From Pleurocapsales cyanobacterium LEGE 06147 (GTDB lineage Bacteria; Cyanobacteriota; Cyanobacteriia; Cyanobacteriales; Xenococcaceae), in the NCBI GenBank assembly GCA_015207585.1, contig JADEWQ010000008.1:1-64000 (forward strand): DNA of 64,000 nucleotides, read 5' to 3'. Position numbers and translations under genes: made by a program. Positions 1 to 9,245 of this stretch are shown piece after piece. The notes beneath the pieces were generated by a model, which saw nothing but the letters and a program-made list of their open reading frames with translations, ran no database searches and was not told where the DNA came from. Within the stretch, counting starts at the first letter, position 1, and every line of letters starts with the position of its first letter.

Positions 1-1
1 G

Positions 2-793
2 GCGATGGTGGCAGGAGAGAGAAATCCGCACAAGTTGGCCGCACTCAAAGATAGGCGCATCCAGAGCAGCACATCAGAAATTGCCAAAGCCTTAACCGGA
101 GACTATCGAGCCGAACATCTTTTTGTGCTCCAACAAGAATTGACTCTTTACGATATTTATCAACAGCAAATTGCCACTACTGACCGAGAAATTGAGAAAT
201 GTCTCGCTAAGTTTGAGAGCCAAACGGAAGACTCACCGCCACCAAGGAAAGGGAAAAAGCGGAAAAAAGCTCCTGGTAATGAGCCTAATTTTAACCTTCA
301 TAACCACCTGTTTCGCCTCAGTGGCGTAGATTTTACCCAAATTGATGGACTTAATGTCCTGACTGTGCAGACGATTCTCTCGGAAGTAGGATCAGACCCT
401 ACTCGCTTCCCTACGGTCAAGCACTTCTGCTCTTGGCTAGGTTTATGTCCCGGTTCGAGGATTACTGGTGGTAAAGTTAAAAGTTCTCAAACTCGTAAAG
501 TGATTAATCGCGCCGCTAATGCCTTTCGCCTGGCGGCTCAATCTTTAAGTCGCTCTCGTTCTGCCCTAGGTTCTTTTTACCGACGACTACGTAGTCGATT
601 GGGAGCTCCCAAAGCCATTACCGCTACTGCCCACAAACTGGCCAGAATGTTTTATCGTTTGTGGACTACCAGAGAAGCTTATACGGACCCTGGTACTGAT
701 TATTATGAACAACAATATCGAGAACGAATGGTGAACAATCTCAGGAAAAAGGCGATTTCTTTGGGTTTTGAACTAGTGGCTCAATCCCAGTAA
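2..793 (+). mobile_element. IS110-family transposase, C-terminal part (cut by left window edge)
   Basis: The reading frame is open from the left edge, so the ATG at 5 is probably internal. What is visible is the linker and the C-terminal Transposase_20 domain of IS110-type enzymes (about residues 105-200 of the visible part, around GLNVLTVQTILSEVG and FCSWLGLCPG, followed by TGGKVKSSQTRK). In this family the N-terminal half carries the DEDD catalytic domain; that half lies outside the window, so whether the enzyme is intact cannot be judged. IS110 elements usually lack terminal inverted repeats, and none is seen downstream of the stop. Nearest downstream gene is 246 bp away and unrelated. Confidence 0.88.
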
Positions 794-1039
794 CTAATGG
801 TGTTTCTCGAGAGCGATCGCCTCTCATTATTAACTAACTAAATCCTTGCTTTGCTCTTAATTATTTATCTCTGAAATTGAGAAGTTAAAAATCCAAATTA
901 GCTGTTTTTAAATACTTCAACTAATTAAAGTAGCATTTTATACAAATTTTCAATTAACTTTTTATAAATAACTCTCTAGCTAGACGCTATTGTTACCTCG
1001 AAGCCTCAAAATTGCTGAGAGATGCTTTAATTGATTTCG

Positions 1040-1918
1040 ATGAGATTAAGAATAAGAACTATATTTAAACTGTTACAAGAAGCCTTTCAAGAATGGCAAG
1101 AAGATAAAGTATCGCGTTTAGCTGCAGCTTTGGCATACTACACTGTCTTCTCAATTACTCCGCTGCTAATTATCGCGATCGCTATTGCGGGTGCTGTCTT
1201 TGGGAGAGAAGCTGCCGAAGGGGAAATAATGGGACAACTGCAAGATTTAGTTGGCGAGCAAGGAGCACAAGCGATCGCTGTTGCGCTCGAAAATGCCAGT
1301 CAGCCTGGCGCGATCGGGATTGCCTCCCTCGTCAGTATTGCTTTCCTCTTATTAGGTGCTTCGGGTGTTTTTGCCGAACTTCAAGATTCCCTCAATACAG
1401 TCTGGAATGTTCAACCCAAGCCAGGCAAAGGCGTTTGGCAATTTATCCGCAAACGTCTTTTATCTTTCGCCATGGTGTTATCGATTGGCTTTTTGCTGCT
1501 GGTATCTCTTATTATTAGTGCTGCCTTATCGGCATTAAGTAGATTTGAAGTAAATATTTTGCCCGGTTTTGAATATTTGTGGCAGCTCCTCAATTTTTTC
1601 GTTTCTTTCGGCACGATTACTCTTCTTTTTGCCTTGATGTATAAATATGTCCCCGATGCCAAAATAGCGTGGAAAGATGTCTGGATCGGCTCGATAATAA
1701 CCGCTTTACTATTTACCATAGGCAAATCTATTCTAGGCATATATCTCGGCAGAGGCACCTTGGGTTCTGCTTACGGTGCTGCTGGTTCTCTAGTCGTTTT
1801 TCTCGCTTGGGTATATTACTCTGCTCAAATTCTCTTTTTTGGCGCAGAAGTTACCCAGGTTTATGCCAGAAGATATGGATCGAGAATTGTCCCTACTAAA
1901 AATGCTCAACATCAGTAA
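1040..1918 (+). CDS. YihY/BrkB-family inner membrane protein
   Basis: About 292 residues when started at the ATG at 1040; a TTG at 1031 extends the frame by three codons but the ATG is more likely. The protein has six predicted hydrophobic segments, beginning with an AALAYYTVFSITPLLI stretch near residue 30, which is the YihY/BrkB (Virul_fac_BrkB) hallmark, and ends in a short charged tail. The family is found in the cytoplasmic membrane of many bacteria; despite the old ribonuclease BN and serum-resistance names its transport substrate is not firmly established. It stands alone, with an IS110 gene upstream and thyX downstream. Confidence 0.88.
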   Translation: MRLRIRTIFKLLQEAFQEWQEDKVSRLAAALAYYTVFSITPLLIIAIAIAGAVFGREAAEGEIMGQLQDLVGEQGAQAIAVALENASQPGAIGIASLVSIAFLLLGASGVFAELQDSLNTVWNVQPKPGKGVWQFIRKRLLSFAMVLSIGFLLLVSLIISAALSALSRFEVNILPGFEYLWQLLNFFVSFGTITLLFALMYKYVPDAKIAWKDVWIGSIITALLFTIGKSILGIYLGRGTLGSAYGAAGSLVVFLAWVYYSAQILFFGAEVTQVYARRYGSRIVPTKNAQHQ

Positions 1919-2122
1919 ACAGAGAACAGTCATCAGTCATCAGTTATTTACTTCTGACTTTTGTACAGAGGTTCGCTTTTTAGTTCGCCTTTGGCGACAT
2001 AGAACGTCCGTACTACTGACTCAGTGAATCCTGTATTAGTTGGAAGAATTGTTTAAGGAAAAAAGTTTAATCGCGATCGCACTCCAGAGTATAGTTAGAG
2101 TCTCAACTAGTATTTGGTCGTA

Positions 2123-2845
2123 ATGGACAAGTTTCGGATCGAAGTAATTGCTCGTACACCAAACCCCCAACAAGTCGTTTGGGCGGCAATGCATCAAGAT
2201 TATTGTGAAGACTTTATTGGGGATAGAGGCGATCGCTTTCCCGAAGAAGAAAAAGCAGGAGAATTGATTATTAGGCACTTATTATCTGCTAATCGAGGGC
2301 ATTTCGGACCTCTAGAACATCCTCAGATTACCTTAAATGTCGGCTATTTTCCTCATTCGATGATGCAGCAGGTGCGTACTCACAGGGTAGGAGTTTCCTT
2401 TGACGTACAATCTTTTCGCTATACGGGACAGCGTATTATCGATGTAGTTGAAGGCAAAAGAGATATAGAAGATGTTTTTTATCTGCGTCCTGTAGGAGAT
2501 TATAGCGATCGCCAGGGTAAGCGTTATTTTTATTCCCCAGAACAACGAAACGAAGATTTAAACTGGTGCCTGAATGCGTGCAAACTTTATCAAAAACGCA
2601 TCCAAGAAGGATTGGCTGAAGAACATGCTAGAAGTTTAATTCCTTTCGATGCCAGACAGCATTTTGTCCTAAGTTGTAACGCGCGATCGCTCATGCACTT
2701 ACTCGATTTGCGCTGGAAAAAAGATGCTCAACTCGAAGCACAAAAATTCTGCGAACTTCTCTATCTTCGTTTTGAAGAATGGATGCCTGCGGTTGCTCTA
2801 TGGTACAAGGAAAATAGAGCGCAAAAAGCTAGATTATCTCCTTAA
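2123..2845 (+). CDS. thyX: FAD-dependent thymidylate synthase ThyX
   Basis: Converts dUMP to dTMP with methylene-tetrahydrofolate, using FAD and NADPH; it replaces ThyA. About 240 residues, normal for the family. The signature region reads RTHRVGVSFDVQSFRYTG near residues 82-99; it is a variant of the canonical RHR-x7-S motif, with THR and one extra residue before the serine. Downstream, NARSLMHLLDLR and the C-terminal helices match the family. I prefer the ATG at 2123; an in-frame TTG at 2114 would add three residues. No partner gene is adjacent, and the DNA on both sides is low-information intergenic sequence. Confidence 0.92.
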   Translation: MDKFRIEVIARTPNPQQVVWAAMHQDYCEDFIGDRGDRFPEEEKAGELIIRHLLSANRGHFGPLEHPQITLNVGYFPHSMMQQVRTHRVGVSFDVQSFRYTGQRIIDVVEGKRDIEDVFYLRPVGDYSDRQGKRYFYSPEQRNEDLNWCLNACKLYQKRIQEGLAEEHARSLIPFDARQHFVLSCNARSLMHLLDLRWKKDAQLEAQKFCELLYLRFEEWMPAVALWYKENRAQKARLSP

Positions 2846-2869
2846 AGTGGTTAGACAATTGACAATCTG

Positions 2870-3140
2870 CGTAGCTTTAGCTCGCAGATTCTTGGTTCAA
2901 CGAGTCTCCGTTAGACACCAGGATTTCAAGGGGTGTCATCTGAGGTTTCCTCAGATGTTATACGCCCCGCACCCAATGCCCAAGAGGGAGTCTCTCCACG
3001 GCAGTTGCTACAACGGAGGTTCCCTCCGCAAGGCACTGCCTCCTAAGCGTACCGCCAGTTGCTCATGGGGAGGAGCTGTCTTTGGAGTTCATCTCCAAAG
3101 CTTGAAAGCTCTGTGGAAACCACGGGGCTTACAAGCTTTA
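2870..3140. repeat. Cluster of short hairpins with trinucleotide loops
   Basis: No convincing gene is present. The stretch is packed with short perfect inverted repeats around small loops: TCTGAGG-ttt-CCTCAGA at about 2939, CGGAGG-ttc-CCTCCG at about 3015, TTTGGAG-ttcat-CTCCAAA at about 3080. A further one, CCTGGG-gtt-CCCAGG, occurs at about 3760 inside the neighbouring pseudogene. Such iterated palindromes are common in repeat-rich cyanobacterial genomes. An open frame runs through here on the plus strand, but its translation has no protein-like pattern. Confidence 0.6.
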
Positions 3141-3835
3141 TTATTCTTTGGTGCATACCAACTATTGGTTATCGTCTTGGGTGAGGATAGAATTAAAAAA
3201 ACACCAACCTTTAGTGCAGGTTCATACTTATCACTCTTTGGGAGCAGTTAAGTATAGCACCGTCGATAAGATTCCAGCGATCGCCGCGAAACGATTACAA
3301 ATAGAAAAAGCCTGCTTAGAGAGCGCAGACAGAGTTATTGCTACGAGTTCTCACGAAGAGGAAGATCTACGCAATACGCAAACTAGTTTCTAAAAAAGGC
3401 AAAATTGAAATCATTCCCTGCGGAACTGAGATAAAAAGATTTGGCACACTTGAGCGAATAGTGACAAGGAAAAGCCTGGGAATAGCACTAGATGCCAAAG
3501 TCGTGTTGTATGTAGGACGCTTCGAGCGGCGCAAAGGTATTGAAACACTAGTGCGAGCAGTAGCAAAATCCACTCTGCGCGAGTATGAGAACTTAAAGCT
3601 AATTATTGCTGATGGTAGTTGTCGCGATCGCACTGATGGAATAGAGCGCGAGCGAATTGAAAAAATCGTAGCGGAATTGGGTTTGAGCAGTATAACTATA
3701 TTCCCAGGAAAAGCTATTTTGCTTAATGATAAGTTCCCTTTCATCCGAAGTGCGTGTCGCCTGGGGTTCCCAGGCTTTTATGCCGTACTTTTACTTCTTC
3801 GGAGAAACGTATTTCTCGCTCACATTCGTTAAAAT
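3140..3835 (+). pseudogene. GT4-type glycosyltransferase remnant, frameshifted and truncated
   Basis: Two overlapping frames together give the middle of a GT-B, GT4 family glycosyltransferase. The first (3148-3393) carries HTYHSLGAVKYSTVD and IEKACLESADRVIATS; the second (from about 3370) continues with VSKKGKIEIIPCGTEIKRF, VLYVGRFERRKGIETLVRAV and LGLSSITIFPG. The break coincides with a tandem ACGCAAT/ACGCAAA pair near 3369-3382, so a 7-bp duplication is the likely cause of the frameshift. The N-terminal Rossmann half is missing, and the C-terminal donor-binding EPFG region is replaced by unrelated codons containing a hairpin repeat. No function is expected. Confidence 0.8.
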
Positions 3836-3845
3836 ACTTTTAATT

Positions 3846-5024
3846 TTAATTTGAAGACCCGATTGCCAATGCCCTTGCTAGTTCGGCAGCTACTTGTGGA
3901 CGAGAGAACTCTGGGGGTGGTAACTCGCCCCGCCGCAGCATTTCCCTAACTTTTGTTCCCGAAAGGTGAATTCTCTCTTCGATACTACTAGGACTAGTTT
4001 TTGTCGTTGCCATTTGTTGGGTACGAGTGCAGTAGAAGGCATGTTCGAATTTCATCGGTAAAATGCCCAACTCTTCTGGCTTAAATTCATTAAATATATG
4101 TTGAGCGTCATAGGTACCATAGTAGTCACCCACTCCTGCATGGTCGCGACCGACAATAAAATGGGTACAACCATAGTTTTTACGCACTAGGGCGTGAAAA
4201 ATAGCTTCTCTAGGACCAGCATAGCGCATTGCTGCTGGATTGATTGCTAAAATCACCCGCTCTTGAGGAAAATAGTGTTCGAGCATAATTTCATAGCAGC
4301 GCATCCGTACCTCAGCCGGAATATCGTCACTCTTGGTTGCTCCCACGAGAGGATGTAAAAATAAGCCATCTACCACTTCGAGGGCACATTTAATAATATA
4401 CTCGTGAGCGCGATGAATGGGATTGCGCGTTTGGAAACCAACGATTGTCTTCCATCCTTTTTCCCTAAACATAGCTCTCGACTCGGCTGGGTCTATCTGA
4501 TATGGAGGAAAGAGGGGATGAGATTCTCGTTCTAGTAACCAAACCGGACCAGCTAGATTAACCGGTCCCTGGTCGTAAACTACTTTTACCCCAGGATGCT
4601 TATCTTCATCAGTACGGTAGACGTTTACTGCTTCGTGAACTTTGTTATAGCGATATTTTTGGGTTAGTTGTAATATCCCAACAAACTTGCCGTTAGGATC
4701 GTCGAGGCGTATCCAGCTACCTTCTTGTAGGGGTTCGGCTACTTCTTGACTAACTGAGAGAGTGATTGGAATTGACCAAGGAAGACCATTAGCTAAACGC
4801 ATATCGTCAACAACACTCTCATAGTCCTCTTGTTCCATAAAGCCTTTGAGAGGACTAAAACCGCCAATGGCAATCATAACTAGGTCAGAAGTAGCTCGCC
4901 CGTCTAATTGCACTCTGGGTAAAGAGTCAGCTTGAGCTAAAAATTCTTCCTTTTCTGCTGCCGTAGCCACACGATTAATTAAATGACTGCCGTGAGGGGC
5001 AATTGCGTCTGTAATTACACTCAT
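3846..5024 (-). CDS. sat: ATP sulfurylase (sulfate adenylyltransferase)
   Basis: Makes adenosine 5'-phosphosulfate and pyrophosphate from ATP and sulfate, the first step of assimilatory sulfate reduction. 392 residues, the usual single-subunit Sat length. The conserved [12 protein letters not shown] motif (QxRNPxHxxH) is near residue 199 and the GRDHAG motif near 292; the N-terminal PUA-like domain contains [16 protein letters not shown]. The ATG start gives the typical cyanobacterial N-terminus. It is monocistronic here, with a glycosyltransferase remnant downstream and the divergent peroxiredoxin upstream about 170 bp away. Confidence 0.95.
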   Translation of the reverse strand: MSVITDAIAPHGSHLINRVATAAEKEEFLAQADSLPRVQLDGRATSDLVMIAIGGFSPLKGFMEQEDYESVVDDMRLANGLPWSIPITLSVSQEVAEPLQEGSWIRLDDPNGKFVGILQLTQKYRYNKVHEAVNVYRTDEDKHPGVKVVYDQGPVNLAGPVWLLERESHPLFPPYQIDPAESRAMFREKGWKTIVGFQTRNPIHRAHEYIIKCALEVVDGLFLHPLVGATKSDDIPAEVRMRCYEIMLEHYFPQERVILAINPAAMRYAGPREAIFHALVRKNYGCTHFIVGRDHAGVGDYYGTYDAQHIFNEFKPEELGILPMKFEHAFYCTRTQQMATTKTSPSSIEERIHLSGTKVREMLRRGELPPPEFSRPQVAAELARALAIGSSN

Positions 5025-5194
5025 ATTTATTTATCTAGCTGAAACCAACAATCCTAACAAATTAATAAACGATTGAAACACGATCAAAAAACAATTGGGT
5101 ATTGTTTCTGATTTTAGGTCAGAAATAATTTTTTGCTTTCTCTGTTTCAATATATGTAAACTTACGTTAAATTAAACCACAATATCGTAAAGTT

Positions 5195-5762
5195 ATGAAA
5201 CAGAAGAATTTACTATTTATCTTTTTAGCTAGTTTTTTATTGCTCCTAAGCTGGCCCAACTTTACACCTACTGCCTTTGCTTTGGGCGGTTCTCAACCTT
5301 CTCTCAACCGGCCGGCTCCAGAATTTACTTTGCCTACCAATTTTGCCTACCAATACGGATGATGGAGATATATCTCTTTCTGATTATCGCGGTCAGTGGG
5401 TCGTACTGTATTTTTATCCTAAAGATTTCACTTCTGGTTGTACTTTGGAAGCTCGTCGCTTTCAGCAGGATTTACCCAAATACCAGGCAAAAAACGCTCA
5501 AATTTTGGGCGTCAGTGTCGATGATGTTAATTCTCACGCCGAATTTTGCGATGCCGAAGATCTCCAATTTCCTTTGTTAGCAGATACCGATGGTCAAGTT
5601 AGTAAAGCTTATGGTTCGTGGTTGGGTTTTATGTCTCTACGCCATACTTATCTAATCGATCCAGAAGGAATTTTGCGGGAAATTTTTCTTGGTGTTCAAC
5701 CTAGCATTCACAGCCAAGAAGTTCTCGCTCGCCTCGACGAACTGATCGCTGCCAATTCTTGA
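5195..5762 (+). pseudogene. Exported peroxiredoxin (PrxQ/BCP-like), frameshifted by a 13-bp tandem duplication
   Basis: Translation from the ATG at 5195 gives a signal peptide (KQKNLLFIFLASFLLLLSW, cleavage after AFA) and the start of the thioredoxin fold (PAPEFTLPTN), then terminates at TGA near 5357. The rest of the enzyme is in another frame (DDGDISLSDYRG, YPKDFTSGCTLEARRF with the peroxidatic Cys, FPLLADTDGQVSKAYG) to the stop at 5762. At the break the 13-mer TTGCCTACCAATT is present twice in tandem, at about 5330 and 5343; removing one copy restores a continuous frame of about 185 codons. The family reduces hydroperoxides with thioredoxin. The EACxF resolving cysteine of classical BCP is Arg here. 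Either a very recent lesion, a phase-variable switch or a sequencing artefact. Confidence 0.85.
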
Positions 5763-5936
5763 TACCAATTAATAACTTTATGACATCTAAAGCTTAAATT
5801 CTCGATCGCGATAAAATAAAAACAATACTTATCTATTTTGCAGCTTTAGTCCCCTATTCTGGGAATTTTTATCTTTGAAAATCGCTTCTTTGGTAAAGAA
5901 ATAACCCCTAGAGTAGTTAGTCAAACCGTCTTTTCA

Positions 5937-6464
5937 ATGAGTAAAGGAACGAGAAAAGATTATTATGTATCGTGGTCGGAGTACCATCAAAAAATTGAAA
6001 CCTTAGCCATTAAAATCTATCAATCTGATTGGCAATTTAATCAAATTGTTTGCCTTGCCAAAGGAGGACTGCGGGTAGGCGACATTCTCTGTCGTCTCTA
6101 CCGTCAACCCCTAGCTATTTTATCGACTGCTTCCTACGGTGGTGTAAATAATCGCATGCGGGGAGAAATAACTTTTTCTAAACACCTCTCAATGACGCAA
6201 GCAAACTTAGGTAATAAAGTGCTGCTAGTAGACGATTTAGTGGATTCTGGGAATAGTCTGGAAGGAGCGATTAATTGGCTTAAGGAGCATTATGGTCGAG
6301 AAATAGAAGAAATTCGGACAGCAGTAATTTGGTATAAAAGTTGTTCGACGAAAACCCCAGATTACTATGTTGAATATCTTGCCGATAGTCCTTGGATTCA
6401 TCAACCTTTCGAACGCTATGAGCAAATTACCCCGGCCGAACTCGCTACTCAAGTAGTTACTTAA
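5937..6464 (+). CDS. Phosphoribosyltransferase-domain protein
   Basis: 175 residues with a type I PRTase fold. The PRPP-binding motif VLLVDDLVDSGNSL is at about residues 95-108, and the early strand QIVCLAKGGLRVGDIL is typical of hypoxanthine/xanthine-guanine-type enzymes. The cyanobacterial members are usually annotated just as phosphoribosyltransferase; the nucleobase substrate cannot be read from the sequence. The start ATG at 5937 follows a poor ribosome-binding site. It is monocistronic, with the peroxiredoxin upstream and a non-coding stretch downstream. Confidence 0.85.
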   Translation: MSKGTRKDYYVSWSEYHQKIETLAIKIYQSDWQFNQIVCLAKGGLRVGDILCRLYRQPLAILSTASYGGVNNRMRGEITFSKHLSMTQANLGNKVLLVDDLVDSGNSLEGAINWLKEHYGREIEEIRTAVIWYKSCSTKTPDYYVEYLADSPWIHQPFERYEQITPAELATQVVT

Positions 6465-6806
6465 GCTTATATACTTAAATAAATTAGTATATTTACGGAA
6501 GACACTTAAGTTAATTACTCTTAAACTCTATGGCATAAAAAGAGGTATTGTTTGCGCACAATACCCCAAATGAAGAAAAGAGAACTGTAAATCCAAAATA
6601 ATTTAACTGAGTCGTGAAGTAGATAGTACATTAGTGATGAGCTAATGTATCTTCTCTTTATTGTAACCCTAAATACAATTGAGTATAATCTTTAGTTTTT
6701 TTTTAGACTATTTTTCTGATTACTCTTTTGTCAGGAAACTACTTGAATATATCATTTGGTAAATTGTTAATTTTTGTTAACAAATTTACTGGTCGCCTAA
6801 ATCTTT
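6465..6806. other. Intergenic stretch with two hairpins between convergent genes
   Basis: 342 bp with no credible gene. It holds two stem-loops: GGTATTGT/ACAATACC (6544-6551 and 6558-6565), which read on the minus strand is followed by TCTTTTTATG and could end the DUF72 gene transcript; and TACATTA/TAATGTA (6627-6633 and 6643-6649), followed on the plus strand by a T-rich run and possibly ending the phosphoribosyltransferase transcript. Confidence 0.5.
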
Positions 6807-7682
6807 TTAAAAAAGACTAAGTTGAGTTGGCTCAATGCAGTCATCCGAGCTATCTTGGGCAGACTCTTGAGTTGACAAAGCTGGCAGGTTAGCTTCTGTC
6901 TGTTTGAGGAGATGTTGAAAGTATCGAGCCGTATCGGGCGAATTTTCTTCAATGGGACAGTGGACAAAAAAGTAAATAGTTTTTCCCTGCCGTAACCAGC
7001 AATCTACCAAAGCAACCCACTCTTGGATAAAAAGTTGATTGTACTGCCTCTGGGGATGGCTGATAAAGCGGATGAGGCTAAAATTTGCAGTGACTATTGG
7101 TTGCAGGGGAACTTTTGGTTTGCGTCGACTATGGCTTACTTGTGGATCGTCAGGAGAATTGTAGATCGGACGGGTATCGAGTAATACTCTACCTGCGTTC
7201 AATCCTGTCAGCAGGGCATTGAGTTGACTGGAGTAAGGTTCTCTAAACCAAGACTGATGGCGAACTTCGACTGCTATGGGGAGAGAATTTTCGCTCAAGA
7301 CAGTCAAAAAATCTGCTAAATCTTCTAAATAAGCAGGACTATAATTGGGGGGTAATTGAGCGAGAATAGGTCCGAGGCGATCGCCTAATTCCTTCATCCT
7401 CTCTAGAAAACTAAGTGCTGCTGGCAGAGATTGTTTGAGCAGACCTTGATGAGTAATGGTTTTAGGTAATTTGGGACAAAATTTAAAACCAGAAGGAGTT
7501 TCTTGTACCCAACGCTTAACTGTTTCTGCTTTGGGAACGGCATAAAAAGTAGTATTACCTTCGACGGCAGTAAAACGCTGGCTGTAAAGGCGTAAAAAAT
7601 CTCTAGAGCGGCTTTGAGATGGGTAGAAATTGCCTACCCATCCTTTATAAGACCAAACTGCACAACCTAGATAAAAAGTCAC
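6807..7682 (-). CDS. DUF72 (YecE-like) protein
   Basis: The DUF72 barrel starts with TFYLGCAVWSYKGWVGNFYP and continues with FTAVEGNTTFYAVPKAETVKRW, FKFCPKLPKTITH and LAQLPPNYSP, all family signatures. The family has a TIM-barrel-like fold and no established reaction. The frame can be read back to an ATG at 7775, but the extra 31 residues are encoded in a simple-repeat tract (GGGAACAGGGAACGGGGAAC), so I prefer the GTG at 7682, which puts the start right at the conserved core. The C-terminus ends in QLSLF, a tail seen on several unrelated proteins. Confidence 0.82.
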   Translation of the reverse strand: MTFYLGCAVWSYKGWVGNFYPSQSRSRDFLRLYSQRFTAVEGNTTFYAVPKAETVKRWVQETPSGFKFCPKLPKTITHQGLLKQSLPAALSFLERMKELGDRLGPILAQLPPNYSPAYLEDLADFLTVLSENSLPIAVEVRHQSWFREPYSSQLNALLTGLNAGRVLLDTRPIYNSPDDPQVSHSRRKPKVPLQPIVTANFSLIRFISHPQRQYNQLFIQEWVALVDCWLRQGKTIYFFVHCPIEENSPDTARYFQHLLKQTEANLPALSTQESAQDSSDDCIEPTQLSLF

Positions 7683-7895
7683 TTTGAATTGGGGAACAGG
7701 GAACGGGGAACAAAAAGTTTTAAGTTTTGAATTTTGAATTAAAATACAATTTCTTCTTAATTCATAACTGGACACTCAAAACTCATAACTCTTGAATTCT
7801 GACTTCTGTACAGACGCGATATATCGCGTCTCTACTGACTTGGTAACTTCTTGACTGATAACCGGTAACTGATAACTGCTCACTGATAACTGTAT
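7683..7895. repeat. Simple repeats and a 20-bp perfect palindrome
   Basis: Low-complexity intergenic DNA upstream of the DUF72 gene. It contains GGGAAC-type iterations (about 7696-7710), a perfect palindrome AGACGCGATATATCGCGTCT at 7812-7831, and repeated TGATAACTG units at about 7855-7890. No gene is supported. Confidence 0.6.
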
Positions 7896-9149
7896 TTAAA
7901 CCGGTTGTACGGGAACTGAACCTTGAGGGAGCAAAGCAATGGTCTTTACTTCCTCCATGTCTGCTATTACAGCATCTCGCAGTTGCTCTCTCAGTTCGGG
8001 GGTAACGGCTAAAGCTCTCGTCCAGTCTGGTATTTGTGCCCCCGCTGGATCGGAAAAATATAGTTCTCCCGCATCGTAAATGACGGCTTCAAACAGTTCC
8101 GTAATTACTTCTTCACGATGGCGATCATACTCTAAATTATTAAACCGCGCATCGACAAAATATTGACGGGTATAATCTTGCGCTTCTCGACGAAATTTGA
8201 CCCGCAAAGTGTGAATGTGATCGCGACTAATAACAACCTGTTCCGTTTCTGTAAGAGTCCGCAGAATGGAACGGAGGATATCACGACACATTCTCCGCAG
8301 TCCTTCTTGGGAAGAACTACCTACTTGTTGGTGTTTGTGGTCGAAAACGCCTAAATCGATTTGAGCGATTCTTTTTTCGGCAATACTTCGATAAACTTCT
8401 GCAAGCAAACCTATTTCTAATCCCCAGTTACCAGGAATGCGGATATTGAGAGCAAGATCGCTAGTGAGGGCAAATTCTCCTGAAAGAGAATAACGATAAG
8501 CGCTGAGATAACGCAAATACTGACGATAACCAAACATTTCTGTCAGCGCGGTTAACAGTGGCGTAATGAATAGACGTACGACTCGACCATTAAGACAGCG
8601 CGGATACTTACCGATCCGAGCGTAATAGGCTTTGTTGAAGGCAATACCAAATTCTTTTTCTAGTAGGGGAAAGAGTAACTTGAGAGGATAAGAACGGTCA
8701 TAGGTAATGATATCGGCATCGTGGAGCGCGATCGCTTCTGCTTGAAGAGAGGCTATTCCCAATCCCAACCAAACGGCTCGCCCTTTACCTTTAAACGCAA
8801 GTAAATTTAAACCGCGATCGCGAAGATTTTCTAATATTTGAGTAACTCTCGTGCCATTCTCCCAGATGACAAAGGTTGGTTGCGGCAAAATAGAGAAGAA
8901 TTGTACCGCCCTGGCATATTGTTCTAAAGTTTCTGCATAAAGGGAGATAACGACTGTTTTAATAAAAGCGCAATCTTTCAGACAATCGCGAATTTTTACT
9001 ATAGCTGGTCTTTCTAATTCTTCGTATAAGGCAGGAATTAGAACGGCTGTCGATGACTCTTCACTTAGTTCAACTAATCGCTCTTCTAGCCACTCTAAGT
9101 TGCAACCAAAATCGTGAATAGTTGTAATTAATTCCTGTTTATAGTCCAT
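7896..9149 (-). CDS. GT81-type glycosyltransferase, glucosyl-3-phosphoglycerate synthase-like
   Basis: 417 residues. The nucleotide-sugar region is recognisable: STAVLIPALYEEL near the start, FKGKGRAVWLGLG and the metal-binding LHDADIITYD (a DxD) around residues 118-150, then NRGWGLE-like IPGNWGLEIGLLAEVY. This pattern fits retaining GT81 enzymes (GpgS), which transfer glucose from NDP-glucose to 3-phosphoglycerate, the first step to the compatible solute glucosylglycerate. The N-terminal 35 residues (NLEWLEERLVELSEESS) also fit cyanobacterial members. The phosphatase partner GpgP is not adjacent. Substrate assignment is by family only; a mannosyl- or other glycerate synthase cannot be excluded. 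Confidence 0.75.
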   Translation of the reverse strand: MDYKQELITTIHDFGCNLEWLEERLVELSEESSTAVLIPALYEELERPAIVKIRDCLKDCAFIKTVVISLYAETLEQYARAVQFFSILPQPTFVIWENGTRVTQILENLRDRGLNLLAFKGKGRAVWLGLGIASLQAEAIALHDADIITYDRSYPLKLLFPLLEKEFGIAFNKAYYARIGKYPRCLNGRVVRLFITPLLTALTEMFGYRQYLRYLSAYRYSLSGEFALTSDLALNIRIPGNWGLEIGLLAEVYRSIAEKRIAQIDLGVFDHKHQQVGSSSQEGLRRMCRDILRSILRTLTETEQVVISRDHIHTLRVKFRREAQDYTRQYFVDARFNNLEYDRHREEVITELFEAVIYDAGELYFSDPAGAQIPDWTRALAVTPELREQLRDAVIADMEEVKTIALLPQGSVPVQPV

Positions 9150-9245
9150 AATAGTTGCTAAAAATTTAGCTTATCTCATGCATTATGCAATAAAACTTTA
9201 ACCATTAGAGTTTATTTAAATACAAACTCTCTAATTCAAACTACT

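Noticed and set aside
2724-3251. 175-codon plus-strand frame after thyX
   Set aside because: It overlaps thyX and runs through the hairpin cluster; the translation shows no domain or protein-like pattern.
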